A DNA stretch of 64,000 nucleotides from Cylindrobasidium torrendii FP15055 ss-10 (lineage: Eukaryota > Basidiomycota > Agaricomycetes > Agaricales > Physalacriaceae), in NCBI GenBank assembly GCA_000934385.1, contig KN880440.1, positions 124,001 through 188,000 of the forward strand. Direction: 5' to 3'. The notes beneath the pieces were generated by a model. It saw nothing but the letters and a program-made list of their open reading frames with translations, ran no database searches and was not told where the DNA came from. The position numbers and the translations under genes are program-made. This document shows, piece by piece, positions 35,381 to 46,880 of the stretch (position 1 is the first letter of the stretch; every line of letters begins with the position of its first letter).

Positions 35381-36813
35381 CTATGTCTGGAATGAAACAC
35401 TGGTCGTCGATGGGGCTGGCGAACTCGTCCGCTCATGCGCGTGATCTTCAGAGTGTCCGGTCTCACTAGGTTGAGCGCTGCTCTGATGCCCAACAATGTA
35501 CGCAAGCACATCGCTGAGGGTGATGATACCCAACAGCCGGCCCTTCTTGCCGCCTTTTCTTTCCTCTTCCTGCACAATGTCAATCCCATGACTATGTGGG
35601 TGTGATGAAAGCTTACTTCGCCCTCTACCACGACTAATCGATGTACGCGGCGCTTCTTGATAAGCTGTAGCAGTGTGCCCAAGGAGTCTGAAGCGGTGCA
35701 AATCACTACACCAGGGAAATCGGTTGAACGTTGGTTTAGAGCCTCCTCGATGGTCAGGTCTAATGATTGGTACGCCCCGAGCCGCACTAGCGTCTTCAAA
35801 ACATACCGTCAGCTCGCAGCGAGAGCGAAGAGTAAGAGGGTACCGACAATGACATCTACAGTTTCATATAGGTTGACAACAACGCCGTCCTCGTCAATGA
35901 TGGGTATGGCAGATATGGAAAGCGATGAAAACAAGTGCACGACGTCAAACACGGTGGTATGCTTGTATGCAGTTGCGAGGGGTGCGTAGGGCTTACCCTC
36001 GGAAGCAGATGAGGAGGAGACATAGGTTCCTATCTTGAGCTTCCGGAGAGGCTGTGTGAGCATTTGGATTTCTTTTGCACACTGCAAGAGTGTGAGCTCG
36101 GACATTTTCTGGAGAGCGAAGACGCACATTAATTGAAATGAATTTCAAGAGCCGGTATGTTGTCAAAGTAGATACAATCAGCTCTTGTCCTGTGCCAGAG
36201 TCGTGATCAAGAAGGGGAAGGCGGCGCGCATGTGTTTTAACCAGCATGAGTGCAGCCTCATACAAGGTATTGGTTGGTTTATGTGACAGCCGAGATGGTT
36301 GCTCAACGCCGAGTCCGTGTTCAATCTCTGCTTCATAAATTAGAAATGAACGAGTGCCAGATAGAGATCGTCTACCTCTGAGTCTGTCGAGACGCAAGCT
36401 TTCGACATCAAGCGCTGCCTCTGCATAAGATGCGTGATTGTAGTAGTGCTGGATGAGATGTATTATGTCGAGCACCGTGAACATGCCGACGAAAGTTCCG
36501 GACTCCGAGTCCCAAAGCGGGGCAGATACAACGCCTACCTGCACGCGTTAGAACTGCCCGGTGGATGGAGAGCCTGCTACGCACTATTAGAAAGCAGGAT
36601 CTGAAGGGCAGCCTTCACGTTGAGTTGTGTGTCCAACACGATGAGTCTGAAGCTGATTGGGAAGACATCGTAACAGGTGCGGCCTTTGAGAAAGGCTCGG
36701 ATGGAGGCAACGGCTGTGAGGTGGTCACTTTGAGGCGGCAGATGCGATGCAGCGCGTTTCCGTAATGTCCGGGGTTTAAGGGGCGAATTGCCTGGATGCG
36801 CAGGTCGTGACAT
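35381..36813 (-). CDS. SNF4: AMPK gamma subunit Snf4 (four CBS motifs)
   Basis: Six exons, 36813-36585, 36534-36376, 36327-36128, 36081-35848, 35793-35617 and 35569-35381, give 395 aa. Four CBS repeats can be followed: AFLKGRTCYDVFPISFRLIV with VVSAPLWDSESGTFVGM; TNTLYEAALMLVKTHARRLP; TTVFDVVHLFSSLSISAIP with IIDEDGVVVNLYETVDVI; and SDSLGTLLQLIKKRRVHRL with RLLGIITLSDVLAYIVG. The YRLLKFISIN and LDLTIEEALNQR linkers are family-typical. Snf4 binds adenine nucleotides and activates the Snf1 kinase under glucose shortage. A charged insertion EEERKGGKK sits in CBS 4. It is head-to-head with the SSH4-like gene, 143 bases between starts. Confidence 0.94.
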
Positions 36814-36956
36814 GAGGGAAGGTGATGAAGCGCTCGAGACCCGCCAGGGCGGCTGTGCTCAATCTCCGGGCCGATCAAATCCATCAGATCTCGGCAAGGT
36901 TGGCCGACCGCCTCTTCCAGTCTGCACGGTGCAATGACGTTCCGCTGCTTACCACC

Positions 36957-38731
36957 ATGGAGGGCGAGGGTTCGCCAATAATTGTGTTGCTCCCTCTGGT
37001 TATCGTCCTTTCCACCTTCCTTCTCTTGCTACTACTCTTCCTCCTCTGCATTATCCTTCTCCGCAGGCGGCGGGCTATCATCCTACGCGACGCAGATGGA
37101 CCAATTGATATCGGCAGGGAAGACTTCATAGACGGCGATGGTGGTTTCGAGGGCGTCGAGTCCCGCTGGCTGGATAGTGTCTCGTCAACAGAGCGTCGAG
37201 AGTATTTGCGTTCAAAAGGTGCGTGTGGCGACTCTATCAGTGTGACCGCTAATCCAACCGGCGCTCAGAATTCGGCCTACAGTACCCACCCAACTCTCTT
37301 CCGACCGATATCACCCTTTCCCAGTTTCTCTCTATCCAAGAGAAGGGTGTCTCAGCCTGGTCATTCGAGCCAGATGTGGAGACAATCAATTCGCTACTCG
37401 TCCATGCGCGAACAGAAGTTACATTCCTTCCCGACCCAGCATCAGCTTCATGTGTGCAGTCGAATCTGCCGCTGCCCAAGCTCAACGAGGTCTACTACTG
37501 GGAAGTCAAGATGTTTGATCTTCCGGAGGGTACCAATGTTGCCGTGGGACTGGCGACAAAGCCCTACCCTCCTTTCCGGATGCCAGGGCTCAGTCGGTAT
37601 TCGGTCGCGTATCAATCAAACGGCGACAAATGCCATAATTGGCCATTTGCTGCGACTTCATTCGGACCGTCGCTCAAGGACGGCGACATCCTCGGCATTG
37701 GGTACCGCCCTCGCACCGGCACAGTGTTCTTTACTAGGAATGGTCGCAAACTTGATGATGCTTATACTGGCCTCAACCGCTGGAACCTCTTCCCTACCAT
37801 CGGTGCCGATGGGCCTTGTAGCGTACATGTCAACCTGGGTCAAGGTGGCTTTGTGTTCGTTGAGGCCAATGTAAAGAAGTGGGGCCTGGCGCCAAGTATC
37901 GGGACCCTGGCGCCGCCACCTGCCTATGGTAGCGAGCGCGGGAGCATATTGCTCGATGTTGGTGGCCAGGGGACGCCTTCGACGTCTCCTGGAACATCCT
38001 CGCCACCTTCCCGCCGAACGCCCCGCGTTCGTAGGTCTCGGGCGTCCAACAACGGGGAGCCTATAGTGTCGTCGCCTCTACGAACTGCGGACCCGATGAC
38101 TCCGCCTCCTCCCATAACACCCATCGACGAGGAGCCTGGTGAGCCGACACCCTATATCTCACCGACCGATTCGCCATTCCATGCTCCGCATTCGAATAAC
38201 TTTCCTCCAACTCCGGACAACCGTCCGTATGATTCTGACGACGACGCAGGATCAGTTGGCAGTGCTCCTTCCATTTCCTCCCGTTCATCGTCGCCTCAAG
38301 GTGCGCGCAATATGTTTACGACGCCTCGGCGTCATAACCGCTCGTTCACTCACGCCGCCGCGTCCTTGTCCGACCCAGCCCACGACTTTGACGAGGTACA
38401 TCATCTTCCTCCTCCCGATTCTCCTTCGGACCTCAATCCACCAACGCCTAACCACCGCGATATCCATTTGCAGGCTCTGTCAAGTTCCAGCCACCGTAGG
38501 ACAGGCAGCTCAGGGAGCTTCGAGGATGGTCGACTCAACCAGAGTATTTCAAGACGGGAGCGAGATCCACCAGCGTATTCGCCGTTAGACGCGTTGACAT
38601 ACGCGGACGGTGTCCAGTTGGACCTGCCCGCAGAGTACATCACCGCTGCGCTCGAGGGAAGCCCTGTGCCGCAAAGCTCGATAGGGCAAGGTAGCAGGAG
38701 GGTAGGGGGCAGTAGGAGCAGTCGACGCTAA
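36957..38731 (+). CDS. SSH4: SSH4-like SPRY-domain membrane adaptor for Rsp5 ubiquitin ligase
   Basis: Two exons, 36957-37218 and 37269-38731, give 574 aa. A single hydrophobic helix lies at about residues 8-36 and is followed by RRRR, so the bulk is cytosolic. After a conserved linker (SVSSTERREYL, GVSAWSFEPD) comes a SPRY domain at about 145-300, with YYWEVKMFDLPEGTNVAVGL, GYRPRTGTVFFTRNG and LFPTIGADGPCSVHVN. Two PPxY motifs are visible, PPAYGSE and PPAYSPL, one just after the SPRY domain and one near the C-terminus. Yeast Ssh4 and Ear1 have the same parts and recruit the HECT ligase Rsp5 to sort membrane proteins into the vacuole. Ser/Pro-rich segments fill the rest. Confidence 0.9.
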
Positions 38732-39342
38732 TGCATGCATGTATTAGTGAGTGTTTTGCCCATTGTTTTGCTACATAATGACCAACCCAGACTGCAGTAT
38801 TTTGACGTCGTTTCTATCTCGAGCTATTGCTATTTGTTGTAATCGAGCATCTATCACATATTCAAAGACTCGTGGGACACTGCTGTGGATACACTACATT
38901 TTTCTTCTCAAACACACTTTTTAGCTTCAAAGGGACATGTCTTTGGATTGAAGCTGCTCCTATTCCATGACCGATGTAGTGACCACTGACATGCAGTTCA
39001 GGCAGGCCGGGAGACTTACGGACCGAATTGATGGACAAGTCTTGACGCTTTTTGCTCCAACACCGCGCTGCTCTTGAATGCTGCGCCACTCCCCCAGGTT
39101 GTTGCATCCTCCGGGTTGCGATGAGAAACGGGGAGATCCAATAGCAATTTGCAACGAGAGGCAGGGTGGAAAATGTCCACACAACAGCGAGAATAATGAA
39201 TACAGCACTAATAACATCTGGGACAGGTGGATGGGTGGGTGTACACAAACATGCGGCGAGGTAAAGTGGTCAACTTTGGAGACCGCATATGAGAATCACG
39301 GCCACTCGCGAACGAGGCTAGAAGGCGCACCTTTAGTATAGG
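38732..39342. other. Intergenic, doubtful minus-strand frame
   Basis: About 610 bases between the SSH4-like stop and the stop of the small membrane protein. A minus-strand frame (38862-39248) has one hydrophobic stretch, VISAVFIILAVVWTF, but no start context, family match or splice model, so I leave it unannotated. Confidence 0.4.
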
Positions 39343-39759
39343 CTATGACCACCTTGCGGCATCTTCCTTGCTTCTCGAAAGCGGCGGGATGGCGACCGGG
39401 TCTGGCTTGGCAACGTTGATAGGATCCAGCGCGAGGTGTTGTTGTGATGAGAATTTGCGCTTGTCATCGCCCCACTGCTCCACGTCCTCCTCATCGTGGT
39501 CCGCTGTGGGCAGTGTGACATCCACCGGTCGGTCCTGCGAAGGCGGAAGCGCGCGTTGCGGTCGTCGGCGGAGGAACCACCACATTGAGAGCGCGACGGC
39601 TAGTATAAACACACATGCGATGATGATCCCGATGTATTTTGTGGCGCCCAGCGCGCTGCCGTCCCCGGAATTTGGTTTTGTCGACGAGCTGTCGACGCCA
39701 GGACTTGGACCGTCCATTTGTCGCTTGTAGAGGAGTGAAGGGAGGAGCTGCGCGGGCAT
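39343..39759 (-). CDS. Small single-pass membrane protein of unknown function
   Basis: One exon of 138 aa starting MPAQLLPSLLYKRQMDG; the frame is open further upstream to 40029, but that part has no protein-like features. A short polar segment is followed by one hydrophobic helix, IGIIIACVFILAVALSMWWF (about residues 43-62), then RRRP, which places the C-terminal 75 residues in the cytosol. That tail is charged and Pro-rich with DEEDVEQWGDDKRKF. I recognise no family. The layout resembles fungal plasma-membrane sensor-like or proteolipid proteins, but that is only topology. Neighbours give no clue. Confidence 0.5.
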   Translation of the reverse strand: MPAQLLPSLLYKRQMDGPSPGVDSSSTKPNSGDGSALGATKYIGIIIACVFILAVALSMWWFLRRRPQRALPPSQDRPVDVTLPTADHDEEDVEQWGDDKRKFSSQQHLALDPINVAKPDPVAIPPLSRSKEDAARWS

Positions 39760-40169
39760 AATCAAGAGACGCGTCAGATGGATGGAGTATGAGTATGGGA
39801 GTCCTAGTGAGCGAGGGCCAAAGATGGGCGCGGTGGACAGTGGACAGTGGCAATAAGAGTGACGCGGATAGGTTAAGTACGGCCGTGATGGAGGGAAGAG
39901 AAGGAAGGAGAGACGAGCTGAATTAGCGTGGCTCCACAAGTAAGCATACCAAGTCTCAAGTTGACATTGCCTAATTCGAAGCAGTCGGTTCCGGATCGAA
40001 CTTCGAACTACAAAAAACTGACATTTCAACTGACAACGGAGCTTCGAAATGCGTGGTAGATTTACAGGGATTTATTTAATTTTAGCAATTACTGTACTAG
40101 TGGGATCATACAGGGAACCGATTCAAAAGTAGAAAGAGAACTCGAATGTCCAATCCTGACGCGGACGCC
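39760..40169. other. Intergenic, no gene seen
   Basis: Space between the small membrane protein start and the aspartyl-tRNA synthetase stop. It should carry the promoter of the former. No repeat or RNA gene seen. Confidence 0.5.
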
Positions 40170-42126
40170 TCACGGCTCCAGCCTCTTGGGGTCGCGCGGG
40201 AAGAGAGAGGCACGACGAATGTTGTTCAGCTTCAGGAAAAGCATGAGCACACGCTCCAGCCCAATTCCTCCTCCTCCATGCGGCGGGCATCCCAGGCGGA
40301 ACGCATCAAGGTAACCCTTCATTGAATCTGGGTCAACGCCCTTCTCTCTCATTTTCTCTGCCAAGAATACGGGGTCATGGATACGCTGGGCGCCAGAAAG
40401 GATCTCCTCTCCGCGCATAAAGAAGTCGTAAGAGTTGGACAATGTCTGCAGCACATGATGAGTTTTCATTCTTGTTAGACAAAGTGCGCTTACCGGGTCG
40501 TTGGCATCAGGCATGGTATAGAATGGGCGCAACTCCATGGGGAACTTGTCAATGATATAGTAGTCGACATCGTATTTCGCTTTCACGATACGACCAAGAC
40601 GCTTCTCATTCTCAGTGCTATCACAAGGTCAGCTGGTTTCGAGATGATACAGTGTGAAACCCACTTTATGTCGTCCAGCACCTCTCTCGCTACGCCGTCC
40701 TCGACGAGGAGATCGACGGCTTGCGCAAAGGTAAACTTGAGAGTGCCCTCAGGACCTTCGCGCCATTTGAACTCCGTTGCCGGGAACTGCTTTCCAACTA
40801 CCTCAATTTCCTTTGCGTACTTCTGCTTGAGTCCACGGAAGATGGACACGAAAAGGTTGTCGAGGACGTCCATAACTTCGTGATAATGCTCTTGGATAGC
40901 CATCTCTAAATCGAGTCCAACGAACTCAGTCATATGGCGGTGAGTGTTCGAATCCTCCGCGCGGAACACTGGGCCAATTTCGTAGACACGGTCAAAGTCA
41001 GCAGCGATAGCCATCTGCTTCGCGAGCTGGGGAGATTGCGCAAGGAAAGCTTTGCCTGGGAAAGGATGAGAAAAGAGTCTACTATGCGGACGTGGGACTC
41101 ACCCTTGAAGTAGCTGACTTGGAAGACGGACGCTCCAGATTCTGTGGCAGCACCTTGGAGCTTGGGACTGTGGATCTCAATGAACCCTTGAGATTCGAGT
41201 GTTTGGCGGAAGAGGTCGCCAATGGCAGCTTGGAGCCTGAAGACGGCTTGATTGGTGAGTGTCTGTGGAAGGATTAAAATGGAGAAAAGATGAGATTGTA
41301 GCACATACACGAAGGTCGAGAACGCGATTGTTGAGACGCGTCTCGAGGAGTACGCGGTTCATCTGGACCTCGGAGCTCGCGACCTCTTCGTCATTGCGTG
41401 ACGCGTCGTCGAGGGTGAATGGCAGACGAGCAGTGACACCTACTTCGAGGTGCAACTGATGGGTCGGTTAGATAGTGCCGTTGTTACTTGGGACTGCTAT
41501 ACATACCTTTTCGACGTGGATTTCGACGTCACTGACACTGGCGCTCTTGATGGGCTCTGGGGGCTGCTTGGCCACACCCTCGACAAGAACGATGCTCTCG
41601 TCAGGTAGGGTAGCAATCCACTTGACCATCTGCTTCGAGATCGTATCAGAGTTGACAACGGCAAGTGCCTGGACGGTGTCGATGCGTTGACGGAGGTTCA
41701 GGAAGACCATCTTGTTTCCTTGGGCGCGAGAGGTTTGGATACGAGCACGGAAGAGAACAGGCTTGTCGTAGTGCTTGTTCAAATCTGCAATGTTGACTCG
41801 TTCGCGACGGGGGCGCGATCCAGACTGATTGAGCGGCAGAGAGCCATAGTTCTCTGTGCCGTAGTCCTAGGCGAAGGTGAGCCAGAGGTCGCGTTTGTGG
41901 ATAAGTCGCGTACGACTTCGGCAGCAGCTTTTTGCTCCTGCTGTTCTTTCTGTTTGGCCGCCTTTTCTGCGGCCTTTGCAGCCTTCTCTGCAGCCTTTGC
42001 TTGTTTCTTGAGCTCGTTTTTGGATGGGCCCTTCTCGGCGCCTTCACTCTCGACTCTACTACCAGTCAGCGGTCAGAAAATGCGTCGACAAATGGCATAC
42101 GGTGGCTGCTGGGTAGGTTCTGACAT
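40170..42126 (-). CDS. DPS1: Aspartyl-tRNA synthetase, cytosolic
   Basis: Eight exons: 42126-42101, 42058-41914, 41866-41507, 41455-41309, 41262-41103, 41055-40665, 40617-40494 and 40445-40170, giving 542 aa. A Lys/Ala-rich N-terminal helix ([19 protein letters not shown]) is the eukaryotic RNA-binding extension. The OB-fold anticodon domain follows with [15 protein letters not shown] and VLVEGVAK. Class II motif 2 is [20 protein letters not shown] and motif 3 is [15 protein letters not shown], ending [15 protein letters not shown]. The second intron could begin three bases earlier. Divergent from AAT1 across about 410 bases. Confidence 0.95.
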
Positions 42127-42534
42127 GACGGATGGGAGGCAAGCAAGTGTCGACGACCTCGAGTCAAAGTGCACACTGATGTAGCTTCGATTGCCGACGA
42201 TTATCACAACGGCGTTATCTTATCTAGCCTGGTCCCTCCACTTGCAGCCGATCCAGCCGAGTGGCGCAAGATATCTGGCAGTCCAAAATGTCGAGTCAAC
42301 GTTGTCTTGGCGAGTCAGCAATCTGTGTCTTTTTTTCCAGCCTAGAACATACAATTTATGCGTCTGGACTGCCAGTAAATTGACCAATGAGGCCCTGAGG
42401 GCGCGACCGGCGTGGTCTGGTTCTCATGATCAATTTCGGAGATCAAAACTCGTCCGTGTCCGAATTCTGCTTCTGTCTTCCCATCCATCACTTAGTAGAC
42501 GCCCTATAGACTTAGAGCTTCTTTCCATTTCACG
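42127..42534. other. Divergent promoter space between DPS1 and AAT1
   Basis: About 410 bases between opposed start codons. No gene or repeat recognised. Confidence 0.55.
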
Positions 42535-44077
42535 ATGTTCGCTGCCACTACCACCCGCCGTGGTGCATTCAAAAGCACGCAAGCGCTCCGTTCGCTCTCT
42601 GTTTGGTCTGCGGTCCCCTCTGGCCCTCCCGATCCAATTCTTGGTGTCACTGAGGGTGTGTTCACTATTGCTATGCGAGATGAAGCGTCCATCCTAATCG
42701 ACGCTTCCACCCAGCTTTCAAGGCGGACAAAGACCCTCGCAAGATCAACCTCGGTGGGTGCCTGTGATTATGTCCACTTGTATTTCCGGAAATTCAATGT
42801 GGGCAGGTGTGGGCGCGTACCGCGATGGTAATGGCAAGCCATACGTGTTGTCCAGCGTGAAGAAGGTGCGTCCTACAGGCAAGAACATCTACACCATAGA
42901 TCTGACGGTTTACGCGTGCAGTCAGAGGAGCGTATTCTGACTAGTCACCCTGAGAAAGAATATCTCCCCATCACCGGTCTTGGCTCGTTCACACAGAATG
43001 CGGCCAAGCTTGCATACGGGGAGGACAGCGCACCGCTCAAGGCTGGCGCCGTTGCGGTCACGCAGTCCATCTCTGGAACCGGTGCTCTCCGCATCGGTGG
43101 TGCGTTCCTTGCCCGCCACTACCCGAATGCAAAGTCTATCTACCTCCCAACTCCTTCTTGGGGAAACCACACTCCCATCTTCCGCGACTCTGGCCTGGAA
43201 GTCCGCCAGTACCGCTACTTTGACAAGGAGACCGTTGGCCTCGACTTTGCCGGTATGGTAGCCGACCTCAAGGTGAGAATGAGCCGTGCGGAATCCCGTG
43301 TTGCGGACTTAACACATTTACCCAGGCGGCTCCAGAAAACGCCATCGTTCTTCTCCACGCTTGCGCACACAACCCCACTGGCATTGACCCGACCGTTGAG
43401 CAGTGGAAGGAGCTTTCGGACCTCATCCAAGAGAAGAAGCTCTTCCCCTTCTTCGACATGGCCTACCAGGGCTTTGCCTCTGGTTCAACCTCCCGCGACG
43501 CGTTTGCCCTCCGCCATTTCGTCTCGCAAGGCCACCAGGTTGCCCTTGCTCAGTCGTTCGCCAAGAACATGGGTCTCTACGGCGAGCGCTGCGGCGCGTT
43601 CTCTTTGACCACTGCTGATGCAGAGGAGAAGGCGCGCGTCGACAGTCAGCTCAAGATTGTCATCCGCCCGATGTACTCTAACCCACCTATGCACGGTGCG
43701 CTCATTGCAAACGGAATCCTCAGCGATCCTGCCCTTTACTCTGAGTGGGAAGGAGAGGTCAAGGGTATGGCTGACCGTATCATCTCCATGAGGGAGAAGC
43801 TCTACACCACCCTCAACGATCTCAACACTCCCGGCGAGTGGGGACACATCAAGTCCCAGATCGGCATGTTCAGGTATGGTATCCACAGTTGAGGGAATGT
43901 CGAGCTCACAATCTGCGTAGCTTCACCGGCTTGACCAAGCCCCAGACGCAGGCGCTCGCGGAGAAGGCTCATGTTTACATGACTGCTGATGGTCGTATCT
44001 CGATGGCTGGGTTGAACGGAAACAACATTGACTACTTCAGTGAGAGTGTGTCCAAGGCGGTCAAGGGCGAGCTGTAA
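42535..44077 (+). CDS. AAT1: Aspartate aminotransferase, mitochondrial
   Basis: Six exons, 42535-42655, 42715-42753, 42807-42865, 42922-43272, 43326-43873 and 43921-44077, give 424 aa. The first 20 or so residues (MFAATTTRRGAFKSTQALRS) form a presequence; the mature enzyme starts near VWSAVPSGPPDPILG. The fold type I signature is complete: INLGVGAYRDGNGKPYVL, ITGLGSFTQNAAKLAYG, PTPSWGNHTPIF, HACAHNPTGIDPT, and the PLP-binding SFAKNMGLYGERCG with its Lys. The end is ISMAGLNGNNIDYFSESV. It interconverts aspartate and oxaloacetate for the malate-aspartate shuttle. Confidence 0.95.
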
Positions 44078-44271
44078 TTGCTGCATCTGCAATTATCACG
44101 AATTTACCCTCCTTTTATGTACGTGCCTTGTACAATATACAACACTTGGATGGAATCTGTACCAAACGGGGCGTGCCAAGCTGACCTAATGCTCGAATCG
44201 AAGCAAACTGGAATTGACAGCTCGCTCATCTTTGTTTTGTGGCTGTCGACCACCATCATTCACTGCGTAGG

Positions 44272-46320
44272 ATGGACACTCTACAGGTCGCGACACCTGT
44301 CGCGTCGAGAAAGTCGCCTTGCTCGTCGCCATGCCCATCACCCGCCATCCCAGGCGCCTGGCCACCGACACCTGTCCCCGTGCACCGCAAACTTCCTGCC
44401 ATACCCTTGCCGCCACCGCCAACAGAAATACAGACAAATCCTGCACCATCCACGTCTAGCGTCAATCATGTCGCGAATTTTCAGCGGCGACTGTCTATTG
44501 GCCTCGCTGAACCGCACAACGCATCCAACGCCACCTATAATGACCCGCCGTTCTTGCTTGCTGGGGAATGCGACACAATGACTTCGTGGCCATCTGATTC
44601 CACCTGTTTGAGCGATTCAAACAACAGCAAGGCGGGCACCTTGTTTTTCTTTGCTTGCCTTGTTTTTGACCATGGAACAGGACTACGAATCCACGCCCAG
44701 TGCGGTAAGATACGCCCTAAGTACCACAGACTACGATGCTCATTGTCCTAGGGCACATCTTTTTCATCGCCCAGCAAATCTCGCTTCCCGGCTTCTTCTC
44801 ATGTCCTTAACGAAGATCCTTATGCCGGTGTCAACGACTTTTCCTCGCTCCCGACACCATCCTCGACATGCTCGCTTTCGCCCATTTTCTTCAGCGCTCC
44901 TGCAATGCCAATGGCCGTATCACGTACCAGCACGATGTCTTCTAGCATGGTTCTGGATTCATCGTTGTCCCAGCCACAAAACATTGAACTCCGTGGAGGC
45001 GCGTCACCGTCACGCCGTGATGGTCGCGACCGGCTTAGCACGGCTTCCGAAATAGCGCGAACTGAAGATGCGCTGGCGACGAGCACCCGTCCTTCGTTTT
45101 ACACCACCACCACACTGCCCGTTGGGCCCTCTCATCTCGACTGGACTTTGTCGCTCTCCGCTCAAGCCCCGTCGATCGCAGCTCAGTCGACCGCACCGAC
45201 AACTCCGGCAGACTCCCCAACACGTTCTCTCTCTCCAACACCTTCGTTCAGTGCTCAGCTATTGCGCGACGCAACTGAACACGTTGTCAATCTTCCTCCT
45301 TCTCTTTCTGCCTCCATCTATCAGCAGACTTCTGCAGCATCTCTGAGAAACGGCCGTGACCAAGAATCGGAACATTATAACGACCTGCTTCCCGATACTA
45401 GCACAGTTGCATACGCGTCAGAGGTCGTTTCCTCGGCCTGGCGATTCCAAGAGCAGCATCCAATCACACCCACCGGAGCATTTGACGCATACCACTCTCC
45501 AGAAGTCCAATCCTTACTTTCCCGTCGTCAGAGCATTGGCAAGAAGAGCATGGCAACTCGAATCAAGAAACTCGGTAGCAAGATGAAGTGGATGTGGGGC
45601 AAAAAGGGCGGCAAGACGGCGTCTTGCGACGATTTGAGAAAGCAGAAAAGCAATCCACCTACTATTCGAGTGACCAGAGTAGCTCATGCTGAAGAGAGCC
45701 CTCGCCTGCCGTCTCTCCAGTTTGACACTGAGCGTGAGGACATAAATGCCAACCTCGAGCGGCTTGAGGTAAGCACCTATCGAATACTGTATCAATGTCT
45801 TACAGAAATATCCAAATAGCATTCGGGAACGCAACGATCGCAGCCTCGAGACTCTGGTTCAGCTCGGGGGCAGCCAAGTACGGCGCCAAAGACTCCTCCG
45901 TCTCCTCCGCGGCCACGCCGTTCTACCACCAGTCCAGGCCAACGCCTTTTCACTGTATCCACTCAGGCTCGTGCACGGCCAGCCACCCCGGGCGCTTCTC
46001 CGTCCCGCCTCATTGCCCATCGTCGGCCCGTTTCTGCAAGGCTTGCTTTGCCGGTCCGCCATTCAATTCTTGTCCAGGAAGATGCGGTGGTGCAGCAGCG
46101 TCCGGCCGTGACACGTCGAGTGTCCAAGGTGGATCCTCCGGGACTAGAAGTACCTCCTCTCACGCGTGGATCATTCAGCGAGCCAACGCAGATCCAAGAG
46201 GAGATGCCTGCCTCCGAATCCCAGGCTTGTACGACAGAGAACAGTACGAGGCGTGTCAAAAAGAATCGGAGATTCTCGCTGCCTATTCTGTTGGGTGCGT
46301 CGAGGATGGATTGGGAATAG
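44272..46320 (+). CDS. Large disordered protein of unknown function
   Basis: Tentative exons 44272-44631, 44681-44704, 44752-45768 and 45820-46320 give 633 aa; all joins are in phase 0. The first intron would have a GC donor (GCGGGC), so the first exon is the least certain part. The protein is rich in Ser, Pro and Thr with many SP/TP sites. The only ordered-looking piece is a basic segment at about residues 405-430, KKSMATRIKKLGSKMKWMWG followed by KKGGK, which could bind membrane or nucleic acid. Near the end QEDAVVQQRPAVTRRVSKVD and KKNRRFSLPILLGASRMDWE look conserved-type short motifs. No family recognised; likely lineage-restricted. Confidence 0.55.
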
Positions 46321-46880
46321 AGGTATTTACAATACTCACGTTTAGTGTATTTCTTAGATAAGGTTTGGAACAGCACTGATCAATCGCATAATTCTGTACA
46401 TTATTTCGAAGTTGGTAAACTCTGGGGTGTATTGTATGTTACAGGACCCGTTAAGCATCAGATCTCAAAGTATGACTTAGAAAAATGCCTTTTTAGGAAA
46501 TTTCAGATTCCATTGTTGGATCGCGGATGCGAGTCATGCGACCGGCATGAGATGTCGTCTTCCAAAAGGCTGTGATTGCTAACGACGAGCAGGCACTCGA
46601 GAACAGTGTTGTTTTCTAATAATTATCAAAGACAAAGTTGTCGACATGGATTATTTCTTTCATCTTTTCTCCTATTACGCGAAGCGTATGTAAGGGGTCT
46701 CTGCTAAGTACCTACCCTAGATAAGTACCCATACTAAGCTACTTTTCTAATCTAATCATGATATCTGCATCTACTCGAGTTGGTACTCGTGAGTCCGTTT
46801 CGAACTCGTCAGGTCTCCCCTTGGGATCCCCCTACTGCGTGTCTACCTCGTGTTGTTCCTCTTTGTGTCTTGCTCTCGTT
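46321..46880. other. Intergenic, includes probable 3' end of the LINE fragment
   Basis: The right part is the 3' untranslated side of the minus-strand LINE remnant. Around 46696-46740 short related units containing AAGTACC repeat, a possible element end. The left part is the 3' region of the orphan gene. The exact boundary cannot be fixed by eye. Confidence 0.4.

Noticed and set aside
38862..39248. 128-codon minus-strand frame with one hydrophobic segment
   Set aside because: The hydrophobic stretch is isolated, the rest has no protein-like pattern, and no splice model joins it to the gene upstream.
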